From Leuconostoc carnosum (GTDB lineage: Bacteria; Bacillota; Bacilli; Lactobacillales; Lactobacillaceae), in assembly GCF_014207505.1 (NCBI RefSeq), contig NZ_JACHGL010000006.1, positions 1 through 64,000 of the forward strand: a DNA stretch of 64,000 bases. The letters are read 5' to 3'. Positions 28,509-37,173 of this stretch are shown here, one piece after another. The number at the start of each line of letters is the position of its first letter. Within the stretch, counting starts at the first letter, position 1. The notes under the pieces were generated by a model, which was not told the origin of the DNA, ran no database searches, and was given only the letters and a program-made list of their open reading frames with translations. The translations under genes and the position numbers were made by a program.

Positions 28509-29999
28509 ATGACAGAAGAAAAAAAGCGACCTTATCAAAAAGGTCACAATAGCTCCCCTAAGAAACCTTATTATGGCAAAAAATTTGATCCCCGTAAATC
28601 AGGTGCACGACGACCAGATACGAACACTAATGGCGTCAGCGTTCGTATCGGTCAAAACTTCCCTTTAACTATCAAACGTCTTGGTATTAATGGTGAAGGT
28701 ATTGGTTATTTCAAACGTAAAATTGTCTTTGTCCCTGGTGCTTTACCTGACGAAGTCGCTGTTGTTAAAGTAACTGAGGTCGAGCCAAAATATATTGCGG
28801 CTAAAGTACTGAAAATTCGTGAAAAATCACCAAATCGTGTTAAACCACTTGATGAATTTGCTGATGAAGTTGGTGGTTTTGAACTCGAGCACATGACTTA
28901 TCCAGCACAATTGGCATTCAAAAAAGATGTCATCATGCAAGCATTAGAAAAATTTCAACCAAGAGGTTGGTCTGACTATGATTTACGCGACACGATTGGT
29001 ATGGCAGATCCCTACCAATATCGTAATAAAGCGCAGTTCCCCGTTCGTAAAATTGGTGACAAAATTAGTGTTGGTATGTATAAGCGTAGTACACACGACC
29101 TAGTTGATCTGCCTGTAGTCCACACTCAAGACCAAACAACTATGATAGTGATGCGTACAATACGTGAACTACTCGATAAATTGTCCGTATCCATTTATAA
29201 TGAAGATAAAAACCGTGGTACTGTCAAAACAATCGTTGTGCGTGTATCGCATACCACTGGTGAGGCACAAGTTACTTTTGTCACGAATACAGACGCATTC
29301 CCAGGTGATACAGCACTCATTGAAGCCATGAACAAAGCACTACCTCAAGTAACCGGTATTTTCCAAAACTTTAATCCTGGGCGTACTAGCCTAGTTTGGG
29401 GTGAAGAAACTATTAAGCTCTGGGGGCAAGATTATATTGAGGAAACAGTACTTGGCAAGACCTTCCAACTCTCACCTCGTGCCTTCATGCAATTAAACTA
29501 TACGCAGATGTCTGTGGTATATAAAGAAGCCCTTGAGGCCCTTGATTTAACACATGCTGACAAATTAGTCGATGCGTACGCCGGTGTTGGTACCATTGGA
29601 TTAAGTTTAGCGGACAAGGTTGATGAAGTCCGTGGTATGGAAATTATCCCAGAAGCAGTTGATGATGCAAATATTAATGCAAAAATTAATCACGTTAACA
29701 ATGCAAAATATGAAGTAGGCACAGCTGAAGAACTTTTCCCAAAGTGGCAATCCGAAGGTTGGGTCGCTGATGCACTTGTCGTTGATCCACCACGAACTGG
29801 GTTAGATACTGCCCTACGTCGCGAGATTTTACGTACACAACCCGAAAAATTTGTTTATATTTCGTGTAATGCTTCAACACTTGCACGTGATCTAGTTGAT
29901 TTAACTAAAGCGTATAAAGTCGATTATATTCAAAGCATTGATATGTTCCCACAAACTGCCCGTTGGGAAGGCGTTGTGAAATTAACACGCCGCGCATAA
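28509..29999 (+). CDS. rlmD: 23S rRNA (uracil-5-)-methyltransferase RlmCD/RumA type
   Basis: A SAM-dependent RNA methyltransferase making 5-methyluridine in 23S rRNA or tRNA. From the ATG at 28509 the product has 496 residues: a basic, disordered N-terminus (about 1-45), a TRAM RNA-binding domain (about 50-110) and the methyltransferase with the SAM motif DAYAGVGTIGLSLA, the DPPRTGLD motif and the catalytic cysteine in YISCNAST. In Firmicutes such enzymes often modify both U747 and U1939. The ribosome binding site is weak (AGAAAG), and an in-frame TTG at 28482 is an alternative start. Confidence 0.88.
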   Translation: MTEEKKRPYQKGHNSSPKKPYYGKKFDPRKSGARRPDTNTNGVSVRIGQNFPLTIKRLGINGEGIGYFKRKIVFVPGALPDEVAVVKVTEVEPKYIAAKVLKIREKSPNRVKPLDEFADEVGGFELEHMTYPAQLAFKKDVIMQALEKFQPRGWSDYDLRDTIGMADPYQYRNKAQFPVRKIGDKISVGMYKRSTHDLVDLPVVHTQDQTTMIVMRTIRELLDKLSVSIYNEDKNRGTVKTIVVRVSHTTGEAQVTFVTNTDAFPGDTALIEAMNKALPQVTGIFQNFNPGRTSLVWGEETIKLWGQDYIEETVLGKTFQLSPRAFMQLNYTQMSVVYKEALEALDLTHADKLVDAYAGVGTIGLSLADKVDEVRGMEIIPEAVDDANINAKINHVNNAKYEVGTAEELFPKWQSEGWVADALVVDPPRTGLDTALRREILRTQPEKFVYISCNASTLARDLVDLTKAYKVDYIQSIDMFPQTARWEGVVKLTRRA

Positions 30000-30000
30000 T

Positions 30001-30042
30001 AAAAAAAGGCAGCAATCGCTTGATACGATTGCTGCCTTTTTT
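30001..30042. terminator. Bidirectional terminator between rlmD and the DUF1129 gene
   Basis: AAAAAAAGGCAGCAATCG/CGATTGCTGCCTTTTTT is a perfect stem with runs on both sides. Confidence 0.92.
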
Positions 30043-30889
30043 ATTTGCTTTCATCAAGTTTTTTTATTTTTTTAAGTACAAGAATATTCCACAGCCAGAA
30101 TATCACGAGTAAAACAATGATAATGCCAACAACGATATACCGTCCACTTTGTGTATCCATCAAGAAATGGCCTATTTTTGGTAAACGTGTCATAATACCT
30201 AATACACCAGCACCACATAAGTATATGACAAACGGCAAACTGAAAGTCTTATCTTTTTGACGTATAAATAAAAATGCACCAATTATTAAGCCAAGTATAA
30301 TCACAACAATACCAGACCAACCATCAAGTTGAAAACGAACTGGCGTTTTTACAAGACTTCCAATTAAAATCACAGGTGCTATACCAATACTTACGGCTAT
30401 GAAAGTAGCCAAAAATTTCAAAATTTTGTTTTGTATCATGATATTCACATTATAAATTGTTCGACCAATGTATTTAAATAAAATTAATACGATACTAAAT
30501 AGATACAAGCCAGATAACCCTAGGGCACCAATATCAACAGGTTTGCCAGCCGCCATCAAAGCTGGCAAAAAGCTGACACCCATATAACCCATCACAACAT
30601 ATAAACCTGTCTTAATGACTTCCCAGGGACTGCGTGGCATTTCAGCCAGTAATTCATCAGCAATCACCTTTGGATTTTTTCCAAAATACGTTTCTGCTGC
30701 GATGCCATCATTTTGTGCTTCTAAAATATCTTGTAATATCATTAATAAATGTGTTTCTATTTTATTTTCATCTCGCGCAAAGCCCTCTATTCTAAGATAT
30801 AATAATAAATTTTCATAAAATATTTTATTCTCTCCGTTCAAATTTTTTCGTAATTCATTATTCATTTCAATCATTTCTTTTGTTTTCAT
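30041..30889 (-). CDS. DUF1129 membrane protein
   Basis: A 282-residue protein with a soluble N-terminal helix-rich segment (NNELRKNLNGENKIFYENLLLYLR, about 10-75) typical of DUF1129 and six or so membrane helices afterwards. DUF1129 proteins are commonly encoded with a PadR regulator, as here, and are thought to be its effector or target. The gene overlaps padR by 23 bases and uses a GAGGG site inside it. Function unknown. Confidence 0.78.
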   Translation of the reverse strand: MKTKEMIEMNNELRKNLNGENKIFYENLLLYLRIEGFARDENKIETHLLMILQDILEAQNDGIAAETYFGKNPKVIADELLAEMPRSPWEVIKTGLYVVMGYMGVSFLPALMAAGKPVDIGALGLSGLYLFSIVLILFKYIGRTIYNVNIMIQNKILKFLATFIAVSIGIAPVILIGSLVKTPVRFQLDGWSGIVVIILGLIIGAFLFIRQKDKTFSLPFVIYLCGAGVLGIMTRLPKIGHFLMDTQSGRYIVVGIIIVLLVIFWLWNILVLKKIKKLDESK

Positions 30890-31223
30890 CTATTGTTCCC
30901 TCATCTATTAGTTGATTCACTGCACTCTCTAAAAATTGCCACTCTTTAATAAATTGCTGCTTAGCTACGATGCCATCTGACGTAATAAAATAATACTTTC
31001 GATCTGGTCCTTCTGCAGATGGTTGCATCTTACCCTCAACTAAACCACGTTTTTCCATCATAGTCAGTAACGGATAAATTGTTCCTTTAGGAATATCGTC
31101 TAAACCATATTGATTAATCTGTTTGCTAATACCATAACCATAATCTGGTTTTTTAACCAAAATCATGAGCATCACACCTTGTAAAATGCCCTTGAGCATC
31201 TGACTCGAAATATTTGGTTTCAT
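30867..31223 (-). CDS. PadR-family transcriptional regulator
   Basis: A 118-residue winged-helix repressor of the PadR family. Typical segments are LKGILQGVMLMILVKKPDYGYGISKQI near residues 8-35 and the wing GTIYPLLTMMEKRGLVEGKMQPSAEGPDRKYYFIT near 45-85. Such proteins repress a neighbouring membrane or efflux gene until a phenolic or toxic ligand binds. It is the first gene of a two-gene operon with the DUF1129 protein. AAGGG precedes the ATG. Confidence 0.88.
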   Translation of the reverse strand: MKPNISSQMLKGILQGVMLMILVKKPDYGYGISKQINQYGLDDIPKGTIYPLLTMMEKRGLVEGKMQPSAEGPDRKYYFITSDGIVAKQQFIKEWQFLESAVNQLIDEGTIDENKRND

Positions 31224-31236
31224 ATCTTACCCTTCC

Positions 31237-31288
31237 ACTAGTCTATTTAACATACTAGTATTGTAAATGATCCCCACTAGTTTGTAAA
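31237..31288 (-). promoter_or_regulatory. padR promoter with three ACTAGT boxes
   Basis: On the minus strand TTTACA (31283-31288), 17 bases, TACAAT (31260-31265). Palindromic ACTAGT boxes lie at 31276-31281 (spacer), 31254-31259 (just past the -10) and 31237-31242 (leader), a plausible autoregulatory operator array. Confidence 0.55.
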
Positions 31289-31314
31289 GCCGATTAGTGA
31301 AAAATGTATGCAAC

Positions 31315-31350
31315 AAAAAAGCAGTGATATATTAATATCACTGCTTTTTT
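31315..31350. terminator. Terminator after the tRNA pair
   Basis: AAAAAAGCAGTGATAT/ATATCACTGCTTTTTT is a symmetrical hairpin downstream of the minus-strand tRNAs and upstream of padR. Confidence 0.88.
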
Positions 31351-31354
31351 ATGA

Positions 31355-31427
31355 TGCCGACTAGCGGATTCGAACCGTTGACCCCCTCATTACTAGTGAG
31401 ATGCTCTACCAACTGAGCTAAGTCGGC
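31355..31427 (-). tRNA. tRNA-Thr (anticodon AGU)
   Basis: The 73-base gene folds into a complete cloverleaf: acceptor GCCGACT/AGTCGGC, D-stem GCTC/GAGC, anticodon stem TCTCA/TGAGG around the loop CTAGTAA and T-loop GTTCGAATC. The anticodon AGT reads ACU and, after A34 deamination to inosine, other Thr codons. The 3' CCA is not encoded. It lies 66 bases behind tRNA-Leu in the same transcript. Confidence 0.93.
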
Positions 31428-31492
31428 AACGGCAAGTACTCAAGTATGCTCGTGTCATACTAGATACCCCAGAGAATGTCAACACTCTCTTA

Positions 31493-31574
<82 letters not shown>

Positions 31575-31731
31575 AATTTAGTTGTTTTAACAACTCTATT
31601 AGTGTACTGTATATTTGCCCGCACGTCAATACCTAATTTAACGGTCACGTATCAATGGATTAGCGAAATAAAATATGTCATATTAAAATGAGTCAAAACC
31701 CATAGGTTTCAACTCATCCGTTTGTTGTTTT

Positions 31732-32838
31732 TCAAGTATTTTTTTTGGTCAATGAAAATAGTTCAATACTAAATTCAAGAATTGTACGTAAAACAGCATA
31801 AACCGGTACAATCAATATCATGCCAATAATACCCCATAAATTCCCAGCTACCATTAATAAAATCATAATAGTTAGGGGATGAATGGCTAACGATTTACCA
31901 ATCACATTAGGATAAACTAAGTTACCATCTAATTGTTGTACAATAGTCATCACAATCAGAACAAAAACAACTTGTTTCCATGATTGTGTACTTGCCACAA
32001 ATAATGACGGAATCACACCAATCCATGGACCAATGTAGGGGACAATGTTTGTAACACCAGCAATAACAGCCAATAACCAAGCATATGGTTGCCCAATAAT
32101 TAAATAGCCAATAGCCATCGCGAGACCTACAAACAACATTTCAATAGCTTGTCCAGAAATATATTTTTCAATCGTACTGTCCATTTTTGCTGCTAGTTCA
32201 TTGATATGCTCTGACTGACGTTGTGGAAACATTTTTTTGATAGCAGGTAGAAGTCGATCACTATCACTTAACATATAAAAGAGAACGACCGGAATTGTGA
32301 CCAAGTTAATGGTAAATGTTGTGACCATCGAGATAACATTACCCAATGTTCCCGCTGTAACAGTTAGGAATGATGATGCATATTGACCTACAGTATTTTT
32401 TACTTGATCAGCATCAATTGATAAATTCAAATTCTCAAACCACTGACTATTCAACGTTTTTGTCACAAAACGCTGCACATCTTGAGCAAAAGATGGGAAT
32501 GCATTAATAAAATTCGACATTTCACGTAATAATGTTGGTATCAGTAAAACCAAGGCCCCGGCAATAACAATTAAGAATAACAAAAATGTCAGAATAACTG
32601 CCAATTGGTGTGGTAGCTTTTTACCGAAAATTTTTATCTTTTCAATACGCGATAATATTGGTTTTAACACATAGTATAAAAAACCAGCAACAATTAATGG
32701 CATAAACACCGTAGAAATAAATACTGACAGTGGATGCATCAAAAAATCAAATCGTGACACAATAAAAATCAATAAAGCAACTGCTAAAGATTCAATTGTC
32801 CAAAAAAACAAGTTCTTATATTTTGCATTTAGAAACAT
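31732..32838 (-). CDS. AI-2E family (PerM-like) transporter
   Basis: A 368-residue membrane protein of the AI-2 exporter/PerM family with about eight spans and the signature GQPYAWLLAVIAGVTNIVPYIGPWIGVIPS near residues 260-290. Members export small molecules or act as sodium/proton antiporters; the substrate here is unknown. The start is the ATG at 32838, which overlaps the mutY stop (TAATG) and has GGAGG nine bases upstream; a longer frame into mutY is not used. Two-gene operon with mutY. Confidence 0.85.
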   Translation of the reverse strand: MFLNAKYKNLFFWTIESLAVALLIFIVSRFDFLMHPLSVFISTVFMPLIVAGFLYYVLKPILSRIEKIKIFGKKLPHQLAVILTFLLFLIVIAGALVLLIPTLLREMSNFINAFPSFAQDVQRFVTKTLNSQWFENLNLSIDADQVKNTVGQYASSFLTVTAGTLGNVISMVTTFTINLVTIPVVLFYMLSDSDRLLPAIKKMFPQRQSEHINELAAKMDSTIEKYISGQAIEMLFVGLAMAIGYLIIGQPYAWLLAVIAGVTNIVPYIGPWIGVIPSLFVASTQSWKQVVFVLIVMTIVQQLDGNLVYPNVIGKSLAIHPLTIMILLMVAGNLWGIIGMILIVPVYAVLRTILEFSIELFSLTKKNT

Positions 32839-33860
32839 TAGTCGCATTCCTCCAAAGCTTTGAGTAATTTGTGTTGTAAAGTTGGCAAGGATAATTGTTG
32901 CCATTCGTTTTGAGTCAAATATTTTTGGTTCTCTAGTGGTGTTATTTGATGTTTCACTAACCATATCTCCCAACGGCGATGGGTAAAGACATGTACAACC
33001 GGTTTAATGTTGAGTTGTTCGCCCTTAATGTCCTCAATACTGTTAATTTGCGTTAACGGGAATGTCCAAAAATCAGCTAATAACCCCGTTTCAGGCCGTT
33101 TTTCAAATAAAAGTTGATTATCTTTTCGAGAGACTGTCGCTACAAATAATTGTTTAACAGGCTTTGGCTTCTTAGTTTTAACAGGATATAATAGCTCGAC
33201 ACCATCGCGGTAAGCTGCATTAAAAGCTTTAACTGGTGAATGCTCACTATCTGGATTTTTAGCAGTCATGTAACTTGAGCCCAGATCCATAATTGCTTGA
33301 TTAAAATCACCAGGTCTTTGCGGATCGACAATGGGTAAAATAGCATCATAAAAAATTTTACGGGTTTTAGCTTGTGCAATGTCATCATCAATTTTCAATA
33401 AGCGACTAAAAACACGAAAAGCATTACCATCAACAGCTGGCACCACTTCATTAAAACTAATTGAAGCAATTGCAGCAGCTGTATACGGCCCAACACCTGC
33501 TAACTCCTGCAAATCATCAGAACTCTCAGGCCAATTGCCATATAAGTCATCAGCTACAAATTTTGCTGCTTTTTGTAAATTACGCGCGCGTGAATAATAC
33601 CCCAATCCTTCCCACAATTTTAAAACTTGTGTCTCAGGTGCATGAGCTAAATCCTGTACCGTAGGAAAAGCAATCATAAATCGTTCATAATAAGGTAGAA
33701 CAGTATCTACTTGTGTCTGCTGCAACATAATCTCTGAAACCAGCACACGATAAGGTTCATGATTCAGGCGCCAAGGTAAGTTGGCACGTCCATTTTCATC
33801 ATACCAAGTTAATAACTGACGGCGAAACTCTTCAATTGTATTTTCAGACCATAATTCCAT
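32838..33860 (-). CDS. mutY: A/G-specific adenine glycosylase, cluster-less MutY
   Basis: MutY removes adenine mispaired with 8-oxoguanine. The 340-residue product has the HhH-GPD fold with LPWR near 29-32, a catalytic Glu in SEIMLQQTQVDTV, the hairpin ELAGVGPYTAAAIASI followed by the catalytic Asp region AVDGNAFRVFSR, and a C-terminal NUDIX-like 8-oxoG recognition domain (FEKRPETGLLADFWTFP). The four Cys of the [4Fe-4S] loop are absent: the aligned loop LGSSYMTAKNPDSEHSPVKAFN has Met, Ser, Ser and Asn. Cluster-less MutY proteins are known from lactic acid bacteria and some protists. Confidence 0.9.
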   Translation of the reverse strand: MELWSENTIEEFRRQLLTWYDENGRANLPWRLNHEPYRVLVSEIMLQQTQVDTVLPYYERFMIAFPTVQDLAHAPETQVLKLWEGLGYYSRARNLQKAAKFVADDLYGNWPESSDDLQELAGVGPYTAAAIASISFNEVVPAVDGNAFRVFSRLLKIDDDIAQAKTRKIFYDAILPIVDPQRPGDFNQAIMDLGSSYMTAKNPDSEHSPVKAFNAAYRDGVELLYPVKTKKPKPVKQLFVATVSRKDNQLLFEKRPETGLLADFWTFPLTQINSIEDIKGEQLNIKPVVHVFTHRRWEIWLVKHQITPLENQKYLTQNEWQQLSLPTLQHKLLKALEECD

Positions 33861-33914
33861 ATCTATATTGTACCTTAACTCTTGGCTTTTTTAGCATACT
33901 TATCAGTATTAATA

Positions 33915-33943
33915 TTGATTTTTTAATAATAATGACGTATAAT
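33915..33943 (+). promoter_or_regulatory. Promoter of the 47-residue basic protein gene
   Basis: TTGATT (33915-33920), 17 bases, TATAAT (33938-33943), ending about 40 bases before the start codon. Confidence 0.7.
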
Positions 33944-33983
33944 AATATCTTGTATGTAAAACATTTAAAAAGGAGTACCCATC

Positions 33984-34127
33984 ATGGCATTAAAGAAGCC
34001 TCTTAATTCATTTGCCCGTGCCCGCAAGGTCGGACACAACTCAGCCAAGAAACAACGTCAAACTGCTATTGCAAAGTTGCAACAATGGGCAAAGGGTAAG
34101 TCAGAAGAATTACCTTCAACAAAGTAA
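33984..34127 (+). CDS. Small highly basic protein, 47 residues
   Basis: A frame of 47 residues begins MALKKPLNSFARARKVG and is rich in Lys, Arg and Gln, ending in a more acidic tail (SEELPSTK). It has AAGGAGT nine bases before the ATG, its own near-consensus promoter and an intrinsic terminator, so it is almost certainly expressed. The residue pattern resembles ribosome-associated or RNA-binding mini-proteins, but I do not recognise a family. It stands alone between mutY (divergent) and the MFS gene. Confidence 0.7.
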   Translation: MALKKPLNSFARARKVGHNSAKKQRQTAIAKLQQWAKGKSEELPSTK

Positions 34128-34135
34128 TTAAGCGT

Positions 34136-34161
34136 AAAACCAGTATTTTTACTGGTTTTTT
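34136..34161 (+). terminator. Terminator of the small basic protein gene
   Basis: AAAACCAGTA/TACTGGTTTTTT hairpin nine bases after the stop codon. Confidence 0.85.
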
Positions 34162-34266
34162 GTTTGCTTTTTTATACTAAAATATGGCAAAATGTTATTA
34201 AAGCACTAAATCGACTTAATATTATATTTAAGTACAATCCTTATCTAAAGAAAGGAAGTATCTAAC

Positions 34267-35664
34267 TTGAATATATCTCAAAAACAAAAATCTATTTTGA
34301 TTATTTTAGTCATTGGTACGTTTCTAGGTTTTTTAAACCAAACACTAATGAATGTGGCCTTGCCTAATATCATGAGCGAATTCCATATTGGTACTGATCT
34401 TGGTCAATGGATGACAAATGGGTATATGTTAGTGAATGGTGTCATGGTGCCACTCACTGCTTTCTTGATCCAACGACTGACTACACGTCGTTTGTATCTC
34501 ACTGCCGTTGCCTTGTTTGCCGCAGGTACCTTAATTGCCGGATTTGCACCCAACTTCCCCATACTGATTACTGGTCGTATGATTCAAGCCTTAGGAGCTG
34601 GCGTTTTTGGTCCACTAATGAACGTGGTCGTCATGAATTTATTTGAACCAGACAAACGTGGTGGTGCGATGGGTAGTATTGGACTGGCACTCAACTTTGC
34701 GCCGGCACTAGGTCCGACATTATCTGGACTTATTGTTACTAACCTATCATGGCGTTATCTTTTCCTCCTAGTTGCACCATTAATTATTGCTAATTTCATT
34801 CTGGCCTATTTTTTGTTACAAAATATCGGTGAACAAAAAATACTCAAATTCGACTTTCTAGGTGTTGTGCTCTCCAGTATTGGACTCGGCTCACTATTGT
34901 ATGGCTTTTCTAGTGCAGGTGCAAGTGACTGGTCAGAGTTTACGGTATGGGGATTTGTCCTTATTGGCTTAGTGGTCACTGGATTATTTATTTGGCGACA
35001 ATTAACTGTTAAGACACCATTACTGAATATGGCTGTCCTAAAATATCGTGATTTTATTATTGCAACTTTAATTAACGTTGTCTTGATGATTGCAATGTAT
35101 GGCGGTGCCATGATGCTACCTCTTTACATGCAAAGAGTTCGTGAAACCTCTGCTTTTGTCTCTGGATTAGTCCTATTTCCCGGTGCCTTAGTCACGGCTT
35201 TCTTATCACCTTGGAGTGGACGATTATATGATCGTTATGGCGCTAAATACTTAGCCTTAATTGGTATTATCACGACAAGTATCGGCACCTTTATCTTGGC
35301 CTCTATGTCTCTCACTTCCCCACTTTGGTTAGCTGTAGTGGGACAATTTATTCGGCAACTTGGTTTGGTATTAGTTTTGATGCCGATTCAAACCGAAGCT
35401 TTTAACGCCTTGCCATTAAGTTTAATGCCTGACGGATCAGCAATGTTTACAACTATTCGTCAAATTTCAGCTTCATTTGGAACAGCTGCCCTTGTCACAA
35501 TTATGACCAAATCCTCAATGGGTTATGCTGACACACACTTTAGTATGATTGCTACACGTATTCAATTACACGGTATCCGTGTCACATTTATCACAGCAGC
35601 ACTTCTCATGTTATTCGCTGCGGCATTGACCTATTTTTTAAAAACTAAAAACCAGAAAGAATAG
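34267..35664 (+). CDS. DHA2-family (14-TM) MFS drug exporter
   Basis: A 465-residue major facilitator with about fourteen spans. Visible motifs are the motif C-like LGPTLSGLIVTNLSWRYLFLLVAP, the DHA2-type opening LGFLNQTLMNVALPNIMSEF and GRMIQALGAGVFGPLMN. DHA2 members (EmrB/QacA/LmrB) export lipophilic compounds by proton antiport. The gene starts with TTG at 34267 with AAGGAAG eight bases upstream; there is no better ATG. It has no adjacent regulator. Confidence 0.87.
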   Translation: MNISQKQKSILIILVIGTFLGFLNQTLMNVALPNIMSEFHIGTDLGQWMTNGYMLVNGVMVPLTAFLIQRLTTRRLYLTAVALFAAGTLIAGFAPNFPILITGRMIQALGAGVFGPLMNVVVMNLFEPDKRGGAMGSIGLALNFAPALGPTLSGLIVTNLSWRYLFLLVAPLIIANFILAYFLLQNIGEQKILKFDFLGVVLSSIGLGSLLYGFSSAGASDWSEFTVWGFVLIGLVVTGLFIWRQLTVKTPLLNMAVLKYRDFIIATLINVVLMIAMYGGAMMLPLYMQRVRETSAFVSGLVLFPGALVTAFLSPWSGRLYDRYGAKYLALIGIITTSIGTFILASMSLTSPLWLAVVGQFIRQLGLVLVLMPIQTEAFNALPLSLMPDGSAMFTTIRQISASFGTAALVTIMTKSSMGYADTHFSMIATRIQLHGIRVTFITAALLMLFAAALTYFLKTKNQKE

Positions 35665-35678
35665 TTTTCTAGTCAATA

Positions 35679-35709
35679 AAAGCCATACAATAAATTGTAT
35701 GGCTTTTTT
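35679..35709. terminator. Bidirectional terminator between the MFS gene and thiD
   Basis: AAAGCCATACAATA/AATTGTATGGCTTTTTT between convergent genes. Confidence 0.88.
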
Positions 35710-35730
35710 AATTTACAAAAAATTATGCTA

Positions 35731-36540
35731 TCAAATATTTTCAGCAGCCCAATGATTGATTGGTCCAAATTTATGACCAACAGCAATTTCATGGGCAATC
35801 GCTGCCGTTGTAACATCATGCGCAATATGTATGGCAGTAGCCACATCTGTTCCTTTAGCGAGTTCAGCGGCAATTGTAGCACTCAGTGTATCACCAGTAC
35901 CGTTGATATGCGTCGTCTCAAAATATTGATGGCGTAGCCAAAAATCAGTGCCATCAGCTAACAGCACATAATCAGCAACCTCTGACTGCGCTGCCAGATG
36001 GTGCCAACCTTTCACAATGACATTTTTAGCCCCTAATGTTTGGATAGCTTGCGCTGCAAGCCGTTGCTCCTCTTCCGTCTCAATTGTGATACCAGTTAAT
36101 AACTGCGCTTCAAAGAAGTTAGGTGTCGCTACTTCTGCTAAAGGTAATAACTTGGTTTTCAGTGCTTGAAAGGCACGATCCTCTAATAATTGCGCCCCGT
36201 GTTTTGTCGTGATTACAGGGTCGACCACTAGTGGACCAAAATCATATGTTTGGTAAGCATCTGCTACTGTATGAATCAAATCAGCATCTGACAACATGCC
36301 GGTTTTACTTGCTCGTATATGAAAATCGCTGGCTAAAACATCAAATTGCTTTGAAATAAAAGATAAAGGTAGTGTTTCAACAGCATGGATTCCATATGAA
36401 TTACCAGCCACAGCTGCCACAAGAACACTCATACCATAGGTTTTCCGAATAAAAAAAGTATGTAAATCAGCTTGCATACCAGCAGAACCATCTGAATCTG
36501 AGCCCGCAATTGTTAAGACTTGTGGAAATTCATTGACCAT
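35731..36540 (-). CDS. thiD: ThiD/PdxK-like hydroxymethylpyrimidine or pyridoxine kinase
   Basis: A 269-residue ribokinase-fold enzyme phosphorylating hydroxymethylpyrimidine (phosphate), pyridoxine or both. The substrate end has TIAGSDSDGSAGMQADLHTF near 10-29 and the catalytic ATP end HINGTGDTLSATIAAELAKG near 212-231, with Asp as base in GTGD. No thi genes are adjacent, so salvage of vitamin B6 or pyrimidine is equally possible; Firmicute ThiD/PdxK proteins overlap in activity. GAGGGA precedes the ATG. Confidence 0.85.
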   Translation of the reverse strand: MVNEFPQVLTIAGSDSDGSAGMQADLHTFFIRKTYGMSVLVAAVAGNSYGIHAVETLPLSFISKQFDVLASDFHIRASKTGMLSDADLIHTVADAYQTYDFGPLVVDPVITTKHGAQLLEDRAFQALKTKLLPLAEVATPNFFEAQLLTGITIETEEEQRLAAQAIQTLGAKNVIVKGWHHLAAQSEVADYVLLADGTDFWLRHQYFETTHINGTGDTLSATIAAELAKGTDVATAIHIAHDVTTAAIAHEIAVGHKFGPINHWAAENI

Positions 36541-36617
36541 TATTATTCCCTCACCTAAATTTCATTATTTTATATGATTATACGCTGCTCACTATTGCTT
36601 GTCCAATAATGAGCATG

Positions 36618-37097
36618 CTATTTGTGATACGGGGAACCTTGTTGAATCATATACGCACGATAGATTTGTTCGACTAATACTAATCGCATGAGCTGATGCG
36701 GTAATGTTAACAAACCAAAACTCATTTTAAAATTTGCTCGCTGTTTGATAGCTTCATCTAAACCTAATGAACCACCAATAATGAAAGTAATATTGGAATA
36801 GCCTGACAGCGTGATCTCTGACATTTTCTGAGCAAAATCTTCAGAGGGTAACTGCTTGCCTTCAATCGCCAAAACAATCACATAATCCCGCGAACCAATT
36901 TTTTCCTGAATACGTTGCCCTTCTTTTCTTAAAATTTGTTTGTTTTGCGCTGCACTCGCCTTGTCTGGTGTTTTTTCATCCGCTAATTCAATTATCTCTG
37001 TTTTAGCAAACCTGGATAACCGCTTACTGTATTCCGCAATACCATCTTTGAGATATTTTTCTTTTAACTTCCCAACTGTAATTAATTTAATTTGCAT
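36618..37097 (-). CDS. rlmH: 23S rRNA pseudouridine-1915 N3-methyltransferase RlmH
   Basis: RlmH methylates pseudouridine 1915 in helix 69 of 23S rRNA, acting on the 70S ribosome as a homodimer. The 159-residue SPOUT protein matches family length, with [27 protein letters not shown] at the start, [12 protein letters not shown] near 105-116 and the C-terminal [33 protein letters not shown] precedes the ATG. Its place near htrA and walRK is typical of Lactobacillales. Confidence 0.96.
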   Translation of the reverse strand: MQIKLITVGKLKEKYLKDGIAEYSKRLSRFAKTEIIELADEKTPDKASAAQNKQILRKEGQRIQEKIGSRDYVIVLAIEGKQLPSEDFAQKMSEITLSGYSNITFIIGGSLGLDEAIKQRANFKMSFGLLTLPHQLMRLVLVEQIYRAYMIQQGSPYHK

Positions 37098-37173
37098 GTT
37101 ATCCTCTAAATTTATGTTTTCTTAATCTTTTTATGCTTTTCGCAAACATTTGAGCCGTTTATCTTTTTAAAAG

